From the NCBI RefSeq assembly GCF_032118995.1, contig NC_092649.1:19095832-19159831 (forward strand): a stretch of 64,000 bases of DNA, given 5' to 3'. Numbering within the stretch: position 1 is the stretch's first letter; each line of letters starts with the position of its first letter. This DNA comes from Asterias amurensis. Its lineage: Eukaryota; Echinodermata; Asteroidea; Forcipulatida; Asteriidae. Both the position numbers and the translations under genes were made by a program. A model generated the notes under the pieces. That model was not told the DNA's origin and searched no databases. It worked only from the letters and a program-made list of their open reading frames with translations. Positions 57,601 to 64,000 of this stretch are shown here, piece after piece.

Positions 57601-60600
57601 AGACTTGTGTGCAGCATGAGAAGAAGGTGCCATGCTGTCATCAACGCCTTCGGATCATCCACTTGTTACTGAACTTTTTGTATCAATAAAGTGTGTTAAG
57701 ATCAGTAAGTTGTCTTGCTCTATACCAAACTTCTTGTCTCAATAAAGTGGATTAAGATCAGTAAGTTGTCTTGCTTGTTTGAATTACAGTGTCAATTTGA
57801 TTGTTCACACAGTAACACAAAATTGCTAATTTTGGCACATTTGATTTGTGACTTTGTCTCATTCTCATTAACGTGGTCAAGTCCAGCAACATGTAATCAT
57901 TGCAACTGTGGTATCATTTTAAAAAGGAACAGTTCAGCTTTGCATTGATATATACCATATACAAAGATGGTATTAAATAATAACAAATATACTGGATTGA
58001 AAAAAGTTTCCTTACTTTTTGTGAGCAGTTTAGTACGACAAAATAAAATTCAAGAAATGTAGTCTTCAAGTGATGGTACAACATCCTCTTATAAAAAATA
58101 AGGGAATAACAGAGTTTAAAGCCAAACTGCTAGTGTCGTGGTCGTGCGATAGAGGACCGAGCCGAAGGTGAGGTTCTTTTATCAAACGGCCACGACCATG
58201 CAAGGTTTTAAACAGACGTTTAAGACGGTGTCACTACCCTTTTATGCCCATTCGTAAATACCCTTTTGATAAAAAGTGTGATAAAGTTTGAAAATATGTA
58301 AAACCAATCAAGAAAATTTTTGTTATCGGGCTCCGTTTTGCAAAGGGTAAAAATGGCATTGACGGTCAACTGTGTGTACATGCATGTACTAATAGTTTAT
58401 TTTAACAATGAGTACTGGCGTATTGATTGCGCTCCGCATAAAAAAATAACGCCACATGTAAACGCCTATGTTTAAACACTTCTTACTGTATTTATGTTAT
58501 CCGTTTAAACAACCCACGTGATGCCCTCTCAACCGATCAGAATGGATAACCTGTCCCTGGTATTTATGAATGAAATTTCTACAACTTGGTTTGTAAAACG
58601 ATGTTATGTCCGAGAAACCGATGTTGTACCATCATATCAAATATACTGGGGCATACAAAACAACACAATTTAGGAGATCTAGCAGAGGGGAAAAAAGTTT
58701 TATCAAAAACTTTAGAAACTTTTATCAGTTCACTAATTTTGAAAAAAAAAAGAATCAAGGGTTTTCTTTCTAGTTCAACTCCATTTTTGTCTCCCTCCAT
58801 TTTTCATGGCTAGATTTGTGACTGATTGTGATGGAAATAAATGAAATTAATACTGAACATTCTCAAGTAAATCATGTTGAATTTTGATAGATAAAAGCAA
58901 AGACAAATTATGATCGTTTTTATAACAAAAATTAATGAATGACTTTGAAAAACAGAAACTGCTCCAAAAGTTCAGTTTGTCAACATACAAATGTTTCTTT
59001 AAAAGGTATGGTCATAGATTGGTTTTGTTAACGTACTACTGATTTATCATCAAAATTATACAGCCACATGTGAAATTTTCAGCTGAAAAAAAAAGTCATG
59101 CTAATTTCACAAGAACGTTTAATCCATCCCATTTTAGTGAGCTGACACTGGGTACTGTCAAGCAGAAAATACTGCTAAACAATTTTCTGCTTAGGAGATA
59201 TGAAAACTTGATACCAGTCAAACATGATACCAGTAGTTTGGCTCAAAACCTTATTGTGGTAAACGACATTTTGTTGCGCTTAGCTTTTTTTTGCGCTTAA
59301 GCAGCTCTATGAAATTCAGCCCACATCTCTGGCTGCTGCTATTGTGAACGGACACCAACCCTCAGAAATCTGAGAAACTTTTTTTTTTATCAACAAGTTT
59401 TTAGATGAAAACTTATTCAAACTATTCTAGTACTTCGAAAGGAATACTTTCCCAAAATAACATACCATCGGTCCATTTGGTTGGTAAGTTGTTTGCAACA
59501 GCTAAGTTTATTCTCTCAAAATAGTATACTGTAACTTTCACAGCTGTGCTTTCCAAGTCAGTTTTTTGGGGGGGTCATTCAGTTTGGGAGTTGTTAACCA
59601 ATGTGTGACCAAACCTTTCAATAAACTATGTTTGATAAATTGGCATCATGCAAAAGATGTTAGCTGAATTCCTACAAATTAACTTCATGTTTATACATTC
59701 AAAGTCAAATAAATACAAAGAAATGAAAAATTGTTAATGAATAGAACACACACAAAAAAAGTACAGTGGAGCACCCAGCAACCTAGAAACACAGCAATTA
59801 TTTCAGTTCCTTTAGTTTTTTTAGGATTATGAATAAGATTGCCATGCATTTCTTTGAGTAAATTTTGCTGTTTCTAAACGTCTTGGGGTTATAATCATAT
59901 GTGGGGTGTCATGGCCTAGCGGATAAGAGCACCAAACTCAAACTCTTGTGTTTCTGTTCAGCTGAGGGTTGGTTTGAATCCAGTTTTCTTAACCAATCAG
60001 CTACGACACGCCACAAAGTAAAAATTTTAATTACAAACATAAACTAACTTGAAGAACATGCAATACATTGGTCATTCTGGGCCCAATTTCATAAAGCTGC
60101 AGAGAACACTTCTCAACAATTTTCTGTTAAGCAGGAATGAGCAGGATACCAGTCACAAATTGTAGTTGTGACAAGGAAGTTTGGCTGGTAACCTTTTGCT
60201 GGTAAGCCTAATTTGTTTATGCATAGCTACTGCTTGTGCTTAAGCAGCTCTATGAAACTGGGCCCTCGTTTGGAATCTAATCTAAAGTAGGAGGTTGTTG
60301 TGAAGGGGGCGGGGGCGGGGGCAGGGGGATAAGATGGGGGAGGGTGGACTTACCCTACGTGGCTGACCTCTTGGGCGTCTCTCCTGTAGCCCATCCCCCG
60401 TGGAGGCGGGAGGGGAGGATGCTCTCATCGTCTTGGTTACCTGGATGGTGTCTTCTTTGACTGGGTCGAGGTCTGCAGCTGCTCTGGCCTTTTGCTTCAT
60501 CATCTTGTAGTCGTTCAGACCGCCGAGGGAGAACTGGAGAAGACAGGGGAAAATTAGGCGGTCATTTTAAGGGGGTCAACTTTGGAGGTCAATCTCGGTC

Positions 60601-63600
60601 AACTTTGTACTTCCTCTTGAGCTGAATTTCACAAGCACCGACGCCCGTTTCAGACAGGCACTACAGAGTCATTCCGAACCAACTTCTGAATCAAGAACAT
60701 GAAAAGTTTGACGTCTCAGACAGTAAGGAGCGACTGGAGGCACTAGAAGTTGGAAGAGCGACTGTTACAGGCGTTCGGTATGACTCTGGAGTGCGTGGTT
60801 TCAGATGTTTTATTTTGTTAAGATAGCCTGTCTAAAACCAAAATATATTTAACATAAAAGTGTAACATAAGCAGTGAAGAGTAAATACATGAATACAGAG
60901 AGAGTCAGAAAGCACAAAGCAAAGAGCAAGGGGTAAACAATAAATAGGGACACAAAGGGAGGGGGGGCTGAAGGGGTGGGGCTGGTTTGACCACAAGAAG
61001 ATGGAAACACAAGCAATATCAAGGGTGGGAAGAGGTGGAAAAAGAAAGCAATTAGTGAATGAAGCGCAGGCTAAAAAGGGTGGATAACTGTGGGGGAAAA
61101 GGAGAAGTCAAAGACAAAATGTTATTAGCAATTTCATTCTTGCAGGCCTGTATGCTTTGTTTTTGAAAGGGCAAGGACACCAAGGCATTTTTTCCTAAGT
61201 AAAGTGCACCCTATGAGGAAATTGTAAATTTCTACTGAAGCATTTGAAGGGCACAAAGGCAATGACCAGGGGAAATGGAGGCAAGCGCCCCGGTGACTCC
61301 GTGAAGTATCAGCCCTGCCTTCTTGGATGTTCTTGGGTGATAAAACTGAAACTTTGACTCACCAACATGGCTTTCCAGAGGAGCAAGAGAATCTTCTTGA
61401 TCGGAAAGTGTGGGGCGTGGCCTCGGCAGAACTTTGTGGCCATATTGAAGAGAATGATTGCCAGGGAATCTTCCCCACAGATTGGTTGACCTAAAAATTA
61501 TAAAGATCAAATTACTTCAATTCAAAACACATGACAATAATAATAATAATTAGAATATGAAACTTTTCATGGTGGAACTACGATATAGTAAGGTTTGCGG
61601 CAACACCATGTAATGGGTAATCTCTAAATGAGTTGGGGTGGTTCTCAAAATAGATGGTGTTACTGCAAACCTTAATAATAATAATTATATTAATAATAAT
61701 ACTCGGTTCTTATATAGCGGTTTATCACACCCCTAGGGACGTATATCAAAGCGCTCATTATTATTTCCTGCAAGGTGTGTGGAGCTAAATATTGAATTTT
61801 GAGACCTATATTCCTTTATAGCACCATGTAATGGTTTACAAGGTGCTGTGGCACAATTTGCTGCTGATCAGACAAAGAACACCGAGGCAATCCCCTTCTG
61901 TGCACTGGGCTCTTTTCAGCTCCTCTAATAGTTTTTCTTCTTGAGCTCCTTACCATGAGTGACTTTTTAGCCTCGTTTGGGGCAAACTTGCATACAAACA
62001 ATAATAAAAATTATAAAAATTATCAAAGCTCCAGATATAATTCCCTATTTCTATACAATTTTCTGAACCAGGGTGTATAGAAAAACCAAAACATGAAAAA
62101 AAGAAAACAAGGTATGCAAAAAGTTCCAAACTCACCCAACTCTGCCTTGAAGATTTCTCGCTGCATCTTTTCCGGCTCTGTATCCTTCTCATTGTCCATT
62201 CTTAATGTCTCAACCATGATGTACAGCACACTGAGTATGACCCTGGAATCGGATCGGTAGAGGAGGCAGAGATAGGTTAGGGGAATAAAGGAACCATAAC
62301 AACGTAGCTTAAAGACACTGGAAACTATTGTTTATTGTCAAACACCAGTCTTCTCACCGGGTGTATCTCAACATACATGTATGCATAAAATAACGAACCT
62401 GTGAAAACTAGAGCTCAATTGGTCGCCGAAGTTCTGAGATAATAATGAAAGAAAAAACACCCTTGTCAAACAAAGTTGTGTGCTTTCAGATGCTTGATTT
62501 TGAGACCTCAAAATCTGATTTCTCGGGGTCTCGAAATCAAAATCGCAGACAATTACTTCTTTCTCCAAACCGATGTCACTTCAGAGGGAGCCGTTTCTCA
62601 CATGGTTTTTTACTACTAACAGCTCTCCATTACTCGTTACCAAGTACGGTTCTATGCTTACAATTATTTTGAGTAACTACCAATAGTGTCCACTGCCTTT
62701 AAGCATCCAAGGCCCAATTTCACAGAGCTCTGTAACAGCCAATTTTGGCTCACTGTACTATTTCCACGAAAAGGCATGCTAACCTTCCAGTGTTTACTAC
62801 ACGAAAATGAATGACGTAACAATACAAATCCATGGTGAACATGCAAAATGGGCACCTAATTTTCTTGCTAACCTGTGAAATATGTTTACACCTTGGCAAT
62901 TTTGTATTGCTACAGTAAGCGCACAAATTTGTTTACCACTAAGCAGCGCTATTTAATTGGGCCCAGTTTATAACCAGCAGGGTCGAGGCCAAGTCAAACA
63001 CAAGGCCACGACCATGCAAGGTTTTAAACATACCTTGAAAACTGAGTAAACCACTCTTTTATTGCTCTTCATAAATAACTGGGCTCAATTTCATAAAGCA
63101 TGTAAGCACAAAAACTTGCTAATCACTTAGTGACGCTCAATGAGCTTCAACATTCAGTTTTGTGGATCTTAAGGTTTAAGATCAATTCCTTTACATAGCA
63201 CCATGTAATGGTTTACAAAATGCTGTTGCACAATATGCAGCAAACCAAGGAAAACCAGGCGACCCCCATCTCTTTACAAAAAGTGCACTGAGTTATTTCA
63301 TGTGCATTACACAACACACAGGACCCACGGCTTTACGTCCCATCCGAAGGACGCACTAATAATGTTTAAGTATCTTGCTCAAGGACACAAGTGTCACAAC
63401 TGGTACTCAAAACCAACACTCTGCTGGATAGAAATATCAGAGCTTGAGTCCTGTGCTCTTTACTGCTCTGCCACAACACGCCATTAAGAGTTTTAGAAAC
63501 TTGTGTTTGACACATAAAGTTATATATAAAAACTAGAGGGCGCACTGGTGATGCTATGTGCACAAATGCAACGGGACGGCAAGGAGATATGACCGCCATT

Positions 63601-63739
63601 TTTTAAGATGAACTTTGTACGTGCTATGCAACGCTGCTTTGTCAACTTAGAAAATTGCGCGCACACCTACCTTAAATCAGTGCTGTCTACAATAGACACA
63701 GCTGGTTTCCTCAGAGCAGTGGATGCTGCTGCGGAGTTC
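39669..63739 (-). CDS. STRIP1/2 (FAM40): STRIP (striatin-interacting protein), 3' sixteen exons
   Basis: Exons in transcript order: 63671-63739, 62136-62242, 61363-61490, 60354-60533, 52529-52704, 51806-51871, 51126-51189, 50282-50353, 48229-48303, 46966-47063, 46337-46463, 45220-45320, 43900-43966, 42226-42330, 41177-41381, 39669-39934. All have GT-AG borders and compatible phases (1,906 bases, about 635 residues). Recognisable STRIP stretches: NMATKFCRGHAPHFP, MRASSPPAS, LPWTPKVRQKDLDIFL, GLPQPIHEGV, KAKTDSINILADVLPEEMP, MKLGVDVNRHKEI, RQWRKSNMKTMSAIY and MDARPWDFQAEECAL. STRIP proteins are core scaffolds of the STRIPAK kinase-phosphatase complex (striatin, PP2A, GCKIII kinases) in cytoplasm and at membranes. 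The first about 200 residues lie beyond 64000. An acidic linker (EEENKEEQLNGGSEEEDENG) in exon 52529-52704 is lineage-variable. Single vertebrate-type STRIP1 and STRIP2 cannot be told apart here. Confidence 0.95.
39935..41176. repeat. STRIP last intron with 12-bp satellite
   Basis: 40430-41035 is a degenerate array of 'aaaaatcacagt' units (about 50 copies, with 'acatcaaaaatcacagtag' variants). 40190-40225 is an ATA/ATT run. The open frames in the array are a by-product of the 12-base period. Confidence 0.9.
41440..41810. mobile_element. SINE pieces in a STRIP intron
   Basis: 41490-41660 is a repeat ('ctgaaggccacttcaaggta', 'acagtccatacggatgtagg') shared with 49060-49150 and 50238-50275. 41685-41800 is the Leu/Ser-tRNA-type SINE on the minus strand (head 'gtcgtggctgagcgg'). 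Confidence 0.65.
42395..42500 (+). repeat. 5' fragment of a family A/B-like MITE
   Basis: TTAA, then 'aggtcggtacaccttcggta' and 'gtgttctcacttggtgtata'. It stops after 'caatcggtcatcctc'. Confidence 0.55.
43139..43530. mobile_element. family C MITE followed by the 2877-type foldback repeat
   Basis: 43139-43319 is a family C copy (outer end decayed). 43378-43530 repeats the 2877-3070 block, including 'gtggtgaagaggttttcaac'. Confidence 0.65.
44343..44500 (+). mobile_element. tRNA-derived SINE
   Basis: A-box region 'gtggtctagttgatatga', B box 'gagttcgaatccc', then the 'acagaaatcgggaaagtatt' body. The acceptor stem does not pair, so it is not a functional tRNA. Confidence 0.75.
44541..44852 (-). 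mobile_element. MITE family A (reverse), abutting family B
   Basis: TTAA at 44541-44544 and 44849-44852. The central GAGGTCTC hairpin is lost. The right TTAA is shared with the next element. Confidence 0.85.
44849..45209 (+). mobile_element. MITE family B, full copy
   Basis: TTAA at 44849-44852 and 45206-45209. 'agccattggacactttcggt' at the left, GATATCGAGAA palindrome at the centre. Its right end is 10 bases from the donor of STRIP exon 45220-45320. Confidence 0.9.
45334..45600 (+). pseudogene. C-terminal fragment of a non-LTR retrotransposon ORF2
   Basis: Reads GIAGHSWRSKEELAWDALLW, then GRQTPGRPRKTWYIEQLMED and NDRERWKNHV, ending in a TGA and a (gat)n tail at about 45585. The 'GRPRKTW ... 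DRxxWxxxV' tail is typical of the end of many non-LTR reverse transcriptase proteins. Only the last 85 residues remain. Confidence 0.8.
45697..46310. mobile_element. three family C MITEs in a row
   Basis: Copies at about 45700-45866, 45913-46103 and 46118-46308, each bounded by 'gggcccaattt' and its complement, with a SINE snippet between the first two. Confidence 0.75.
46845..46965. repeat. (ACGA)n microsatellite beside a STRIP donor
   Basis: 'gaacgaacgaac'-type repeats from about 46849 to 46960 run right up to the splice donor of exon 46966-47063. Confidence 0.9.
47480..48228. other. STRIP intron: SINE piece and unassigned sequence
   Basis: 47487-47760 resembles the tRNA-type SINEs (ggttcaactcccgctctg on the minus strand, then 'gattggagcccacaccctaa'). 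48133-48156 is a short (tag)n run. The rest is unassigned. Confidence 0.5.
48422..49685. repeat. STRIP intron: family C MITE and dispersed repeats
   Basis: 48422-48597 is a family C copy. 49050-49360 is the 'ctgaaggccacttcaaggtg' repeat with a longer body ('ggacagtccaccggacgagg') whose inverse appears at 50150-50235. No exon other than STRIP's. Confidence 0.6.
49690..50076 (+). mobile_element. MITE family A, full copy in a STRIP intron
   Basis: TTAA at 49690-49693 and 50073-50076. All family blocks are intact. Confidence 0.9.
50560..51125. other. STRIP intron: SINE 3' part and unassigned sequence
   Basis: 50560-50645 matches the body of the 44343 SINE ('cacaggactcggggaaagta'). 50650-51125 holds no recognisable feature. 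Confidence 0.5.
51350..51720 (-). mobile_element. two tRNA-type SINE copies in a STRIP intron
   Basis: On the minus strand each has 'gctagatagctcagttggta' or a close variant (51640-51680 and 51478-51500). The first also has a B box near 51430. Confidence 0.65.
51928..52300. mobile_element. two family C MITEs between STRIP exons
   Basis: Copies at about 51928-52094 and 52150-52279. The 'ctatgaaaatgt' to 'aaaaatctcaagccgg' flank is also repeated (52088 and 52273), so this is a local duplication of MITE plus flank. Confidence 0.65.
52705..53114. other. start of the long STRIP intron
   Basis: AT-rich. At about 53035-53105 there is a short tandem repeat of 'caagttcgcgcaaggataa' (about 20 bases, four copies). 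Confidence 0.6.
53115..53494 (-). mobile_element. MITE family A, reverse copy
   Basis: TTAA at 53115-53118 and 53491-53494, with the GAGGTCACGAAATC hairpin arm. A 20-base local duplication (gtgacgtagttttggagaa) sits inside. Confidence 0.85.
53495..54090. other. STRIP intron, nothing assigned
   Basis: Short open frames only. The word 'ttgcgcgaacttggcc' near 53760 is the inverse of a block near 53030, suggesting a larger inverted-repeat element spanning 53030-53775 around the MITE. Confidence 0.45.
54090..54490. repeat. inverted-repeat element
   Basis: 'ctatacagcaacccttcacc' at 54102 pairs with 'ggtgaaggattgctgtatag' at 54355. The pairing continues through 'gatcttg' and 'ggtggcagcagacac'. Arms about 55 bases, spacer about 180. 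The open frames here are by-products. Confidence 0.65.
54660..55900. other. STRIP intron, nothing assigned
   Basis: AT-rich. 55120-55285 holds a degenerate duplication ('taaccaaggccacgctaac' and 'gaaccaaggccacgccaac'). No exon or known repeat otherwise. Confidence 0.45.
55905..56195 (+). mobile_element. two tandem tRNA-type SINE copies
   Basis: 'agatagctcagttggtagag' at 55911 and 56075. The first has a clear B box (caggttcaaatcctg). Both are followed by 'tttctttgtt' and 'atgatacaaaataaat'. Confidence 0.8.
56198..56572. repeat. nested palindromic MITE
   Basis: Outer arms: 'atagaccttttcgcaaatac' and its complement at about 56546-56570. Inner perfect hairpin: 'ggtctagctagcgatca' (56259) with 'tgatcgctagctagacc' (56387). 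A third diverged arm ('gatagctagctagaccag') lies at 56507. Confidence 0.75.
56938..58035 (+). mobile_element. Tc1-type transposon with long inverted ends
   Basis: Left end AAACTGCTCACAAAAAGTAA, right end 'ttactttttgtgagcagttt'. The arms extend about 200 bases each (56945-57150, 57820-58032), sharing 'gtatatggtatatatcaat' and its complement. The size (about 1.1 kb) and end layout fit Tc1/mariner. Only the 3' third of the transposase frame is left. Confidence 0.85.
57290..57620 (+). pseudogene. Tc1-type transposase remnant
   Basis: Reads through a stop before DDNARPHRS (second catalytic Asp) to DWPANSPYLNPMEHLWDQLG, with the catalytic Glu in MEHLWD about 34 residues later, as in Tc1 DDE enzymes. 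Stop at 57617. The N-terminal DNA-binding half is missing. Confidence 0.85.
58110..58560. repeat. foldback repeat related to 2877 and 43378
   Basis: Arms 'cgtggtcgtgcgatagagga' and 'ggccacgaccatgcaagg' (58138 and 58190). The 'ctggtatttatgaatgaaa' right end is shared with 43860. A partial copy is at about 62985-63045. Confidence 0.6.
58561..59149. other. STRIP intron, nothing assigned
   Basis: AT-rich, no exon or repeat recognised. Confidence 0.45.
59150..59325. mobile_element. MITE family C copy
   Basis: Recognisable by 'aagcagaaaatactgctaaa' and 'cgcttaagcagctctatgaa'. The left end is replaced by unrelated sequence. Confidence 0.65.
59326..60077. other. STRIP intron with one SINE fragment
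   Basis: 59904-60015 is a Leu/Ser-tRNA-type SINE (gtcatggcctagcggataag, then ggtttgaatcc). The rest is AT-rich with no feature. Confidence 0.5.
60078..60266. mobile_element. MITE family C, full copy
   Basis: Both 'gggcccaatttcataaagct' and its complement are present, with the 'atgagcaggataccagtcac' core. Confidence 0.8.
60534..61362. other. STRIP intron with family D repeat
   Basis: 61140-61320 is an inverted family D copy ('ctgtatgctttgtttttgaa' through 'gccccggtgactccgtg'). 60890-61090 is purine-rich. No other exon. Confidence 0.55.
61491..62135. other. STRIP intron with SINE
   Basis: 61665-61700 is an (ata)n run. 61700-61925 is a Leu/Ser-type SINE ('ttatatagcggtttatcaca', 'agcaccatgtaatggtttac', 'tgtgcactgggctc'). 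No gene. Confidence 0.55.
62309..62702 (+). mobile_element. MITE family A, full copy
   Basis: TTAA at 62309-62312 and 62699-62702. Complete internal structure. Confidence 0.9.
62711..63670. other. STRIP intron: MITE variant, foldback piece and SINE
   Basis: 62711-62965 is a family C-related variant ('cccaatttcacagagctctg' to 'gcgctatttaattgggccc'), similar to 44044-44300. 62985-63045 is a foldback piece. 63180-63485 is a Leu/Ser-type SINE on the minus strand. Confidence 0.6.
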
Positions 63740-64000
63740 CTGCAGGAAAGGTACACAAGAAAATATAACTGATCTTAACTGCCTTAAAGGGGAAAGTATA
63801 CTTTTGGCAATCACTCTTAAAATTAATGGCAAAAAAAAAAACGTGGGTTAGAAGTCTACAGCAGCTTTCGATGGTATAAAGCATTTTGAGGAAAATTCAC
63901 TTTGAAGTAATGTGGTTTTATGTAAAAAGGTATCACTTTTTTATGCACCAAAATTTGAATCTGATAAGCGTTACTGTCAGTTGACGGACGTTGATGATGG
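63740..64000. other. STRIP upstream intron, edge of window
   Basis: 63785-64000 begins like a family A/B MITE (TTAAAGGGGAAAGTATACTT) and runs off the edge. STRIP's remaining 5' exons lie beyond. Confidence 0.45.

Noticed and set aside
61232-61510. Minus-strand frame of 92 residues
   Set aside because: Wrong frame over STRIP exon 61363-61490. The phase-correct frame gives the STRIP sequence.

Overview
The window is eukaryotic DNA from an invertebrate deuterostome, most likely an echinoderm (a sea star or sea cucumber fits, but I cannot name the species). The reasons are genes split by GT-AG introns whose phases match, a large NACHT-LRR immune receptor of the type expanded in echinoderms, and dense short inverted-repeat elements, tRNA-derived SINEs and retroelement relics between small exons. 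No bacterial-type operon, CRISPR array, rRNA gene or credible intact tRNA gene was seen.

Three host genes can be reconstructed. (1) 14253-25976, plus strand: six or seven exons predicted to encode a protein of about 2,537 residues with a new-looking order: short N-terminal region, ubiquitin-like domain ending in Gly-Gly, long Lys/Arg-rich disordered region with an eight-residue coding minisatellite, NACHT ATPase, then about 1,170 residues of leucine-rich repeats. Every exon junction keeps frame. (2) 31060-32703, plus strand: three-exon gene for a 103-residue single HMG-box protein. (3) 39669-63739, minus strand: sixteen exons (about 635 residues) of the STRIPAK scaffold STRIP1/2 (FAM40). Its 5' end lies beyond the right edge. 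Genes 2 and 3 converge, and both carry decaying tandem copies of their own last coding segment downstream of the stop codon.

Region by region: 1-6880 has no recognisable gene, only short inverted-repeat elements, hairpin repeats and SINE pieces. 6881-12650 is a dead Ty3/Gypsy-like retrotransposon (LTR, primer-binding site, gag with a CCHC knuckle) cut by four later insertions. One of these is a roughly 3-kb TA-flanked DNA element that carries pieces of a SAM-domain protein. 12820-25976 is the Ubl-NACHT-LRR gene and repeats in and near its introns. 26000-31000 is repeat-rich with a non-LTR retrotransposon tail. 31000-33540 is the HMG-box gene and its tail repeats. 33540-39050 is repeats. 39090-64000 is STRIP, whose introns hold a 12-bp satellite, a Tc1-type element, RT fragments and many MITEs.

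The genes do not form a pathway. The first is a candidate cytosolic or nuclear pathogen sensor with a possible ubiquitin-like signalling module. The other two are conserved housekeeping genes. All splice models come from reading frame, phase and splice motifs only. No transcript data were available.
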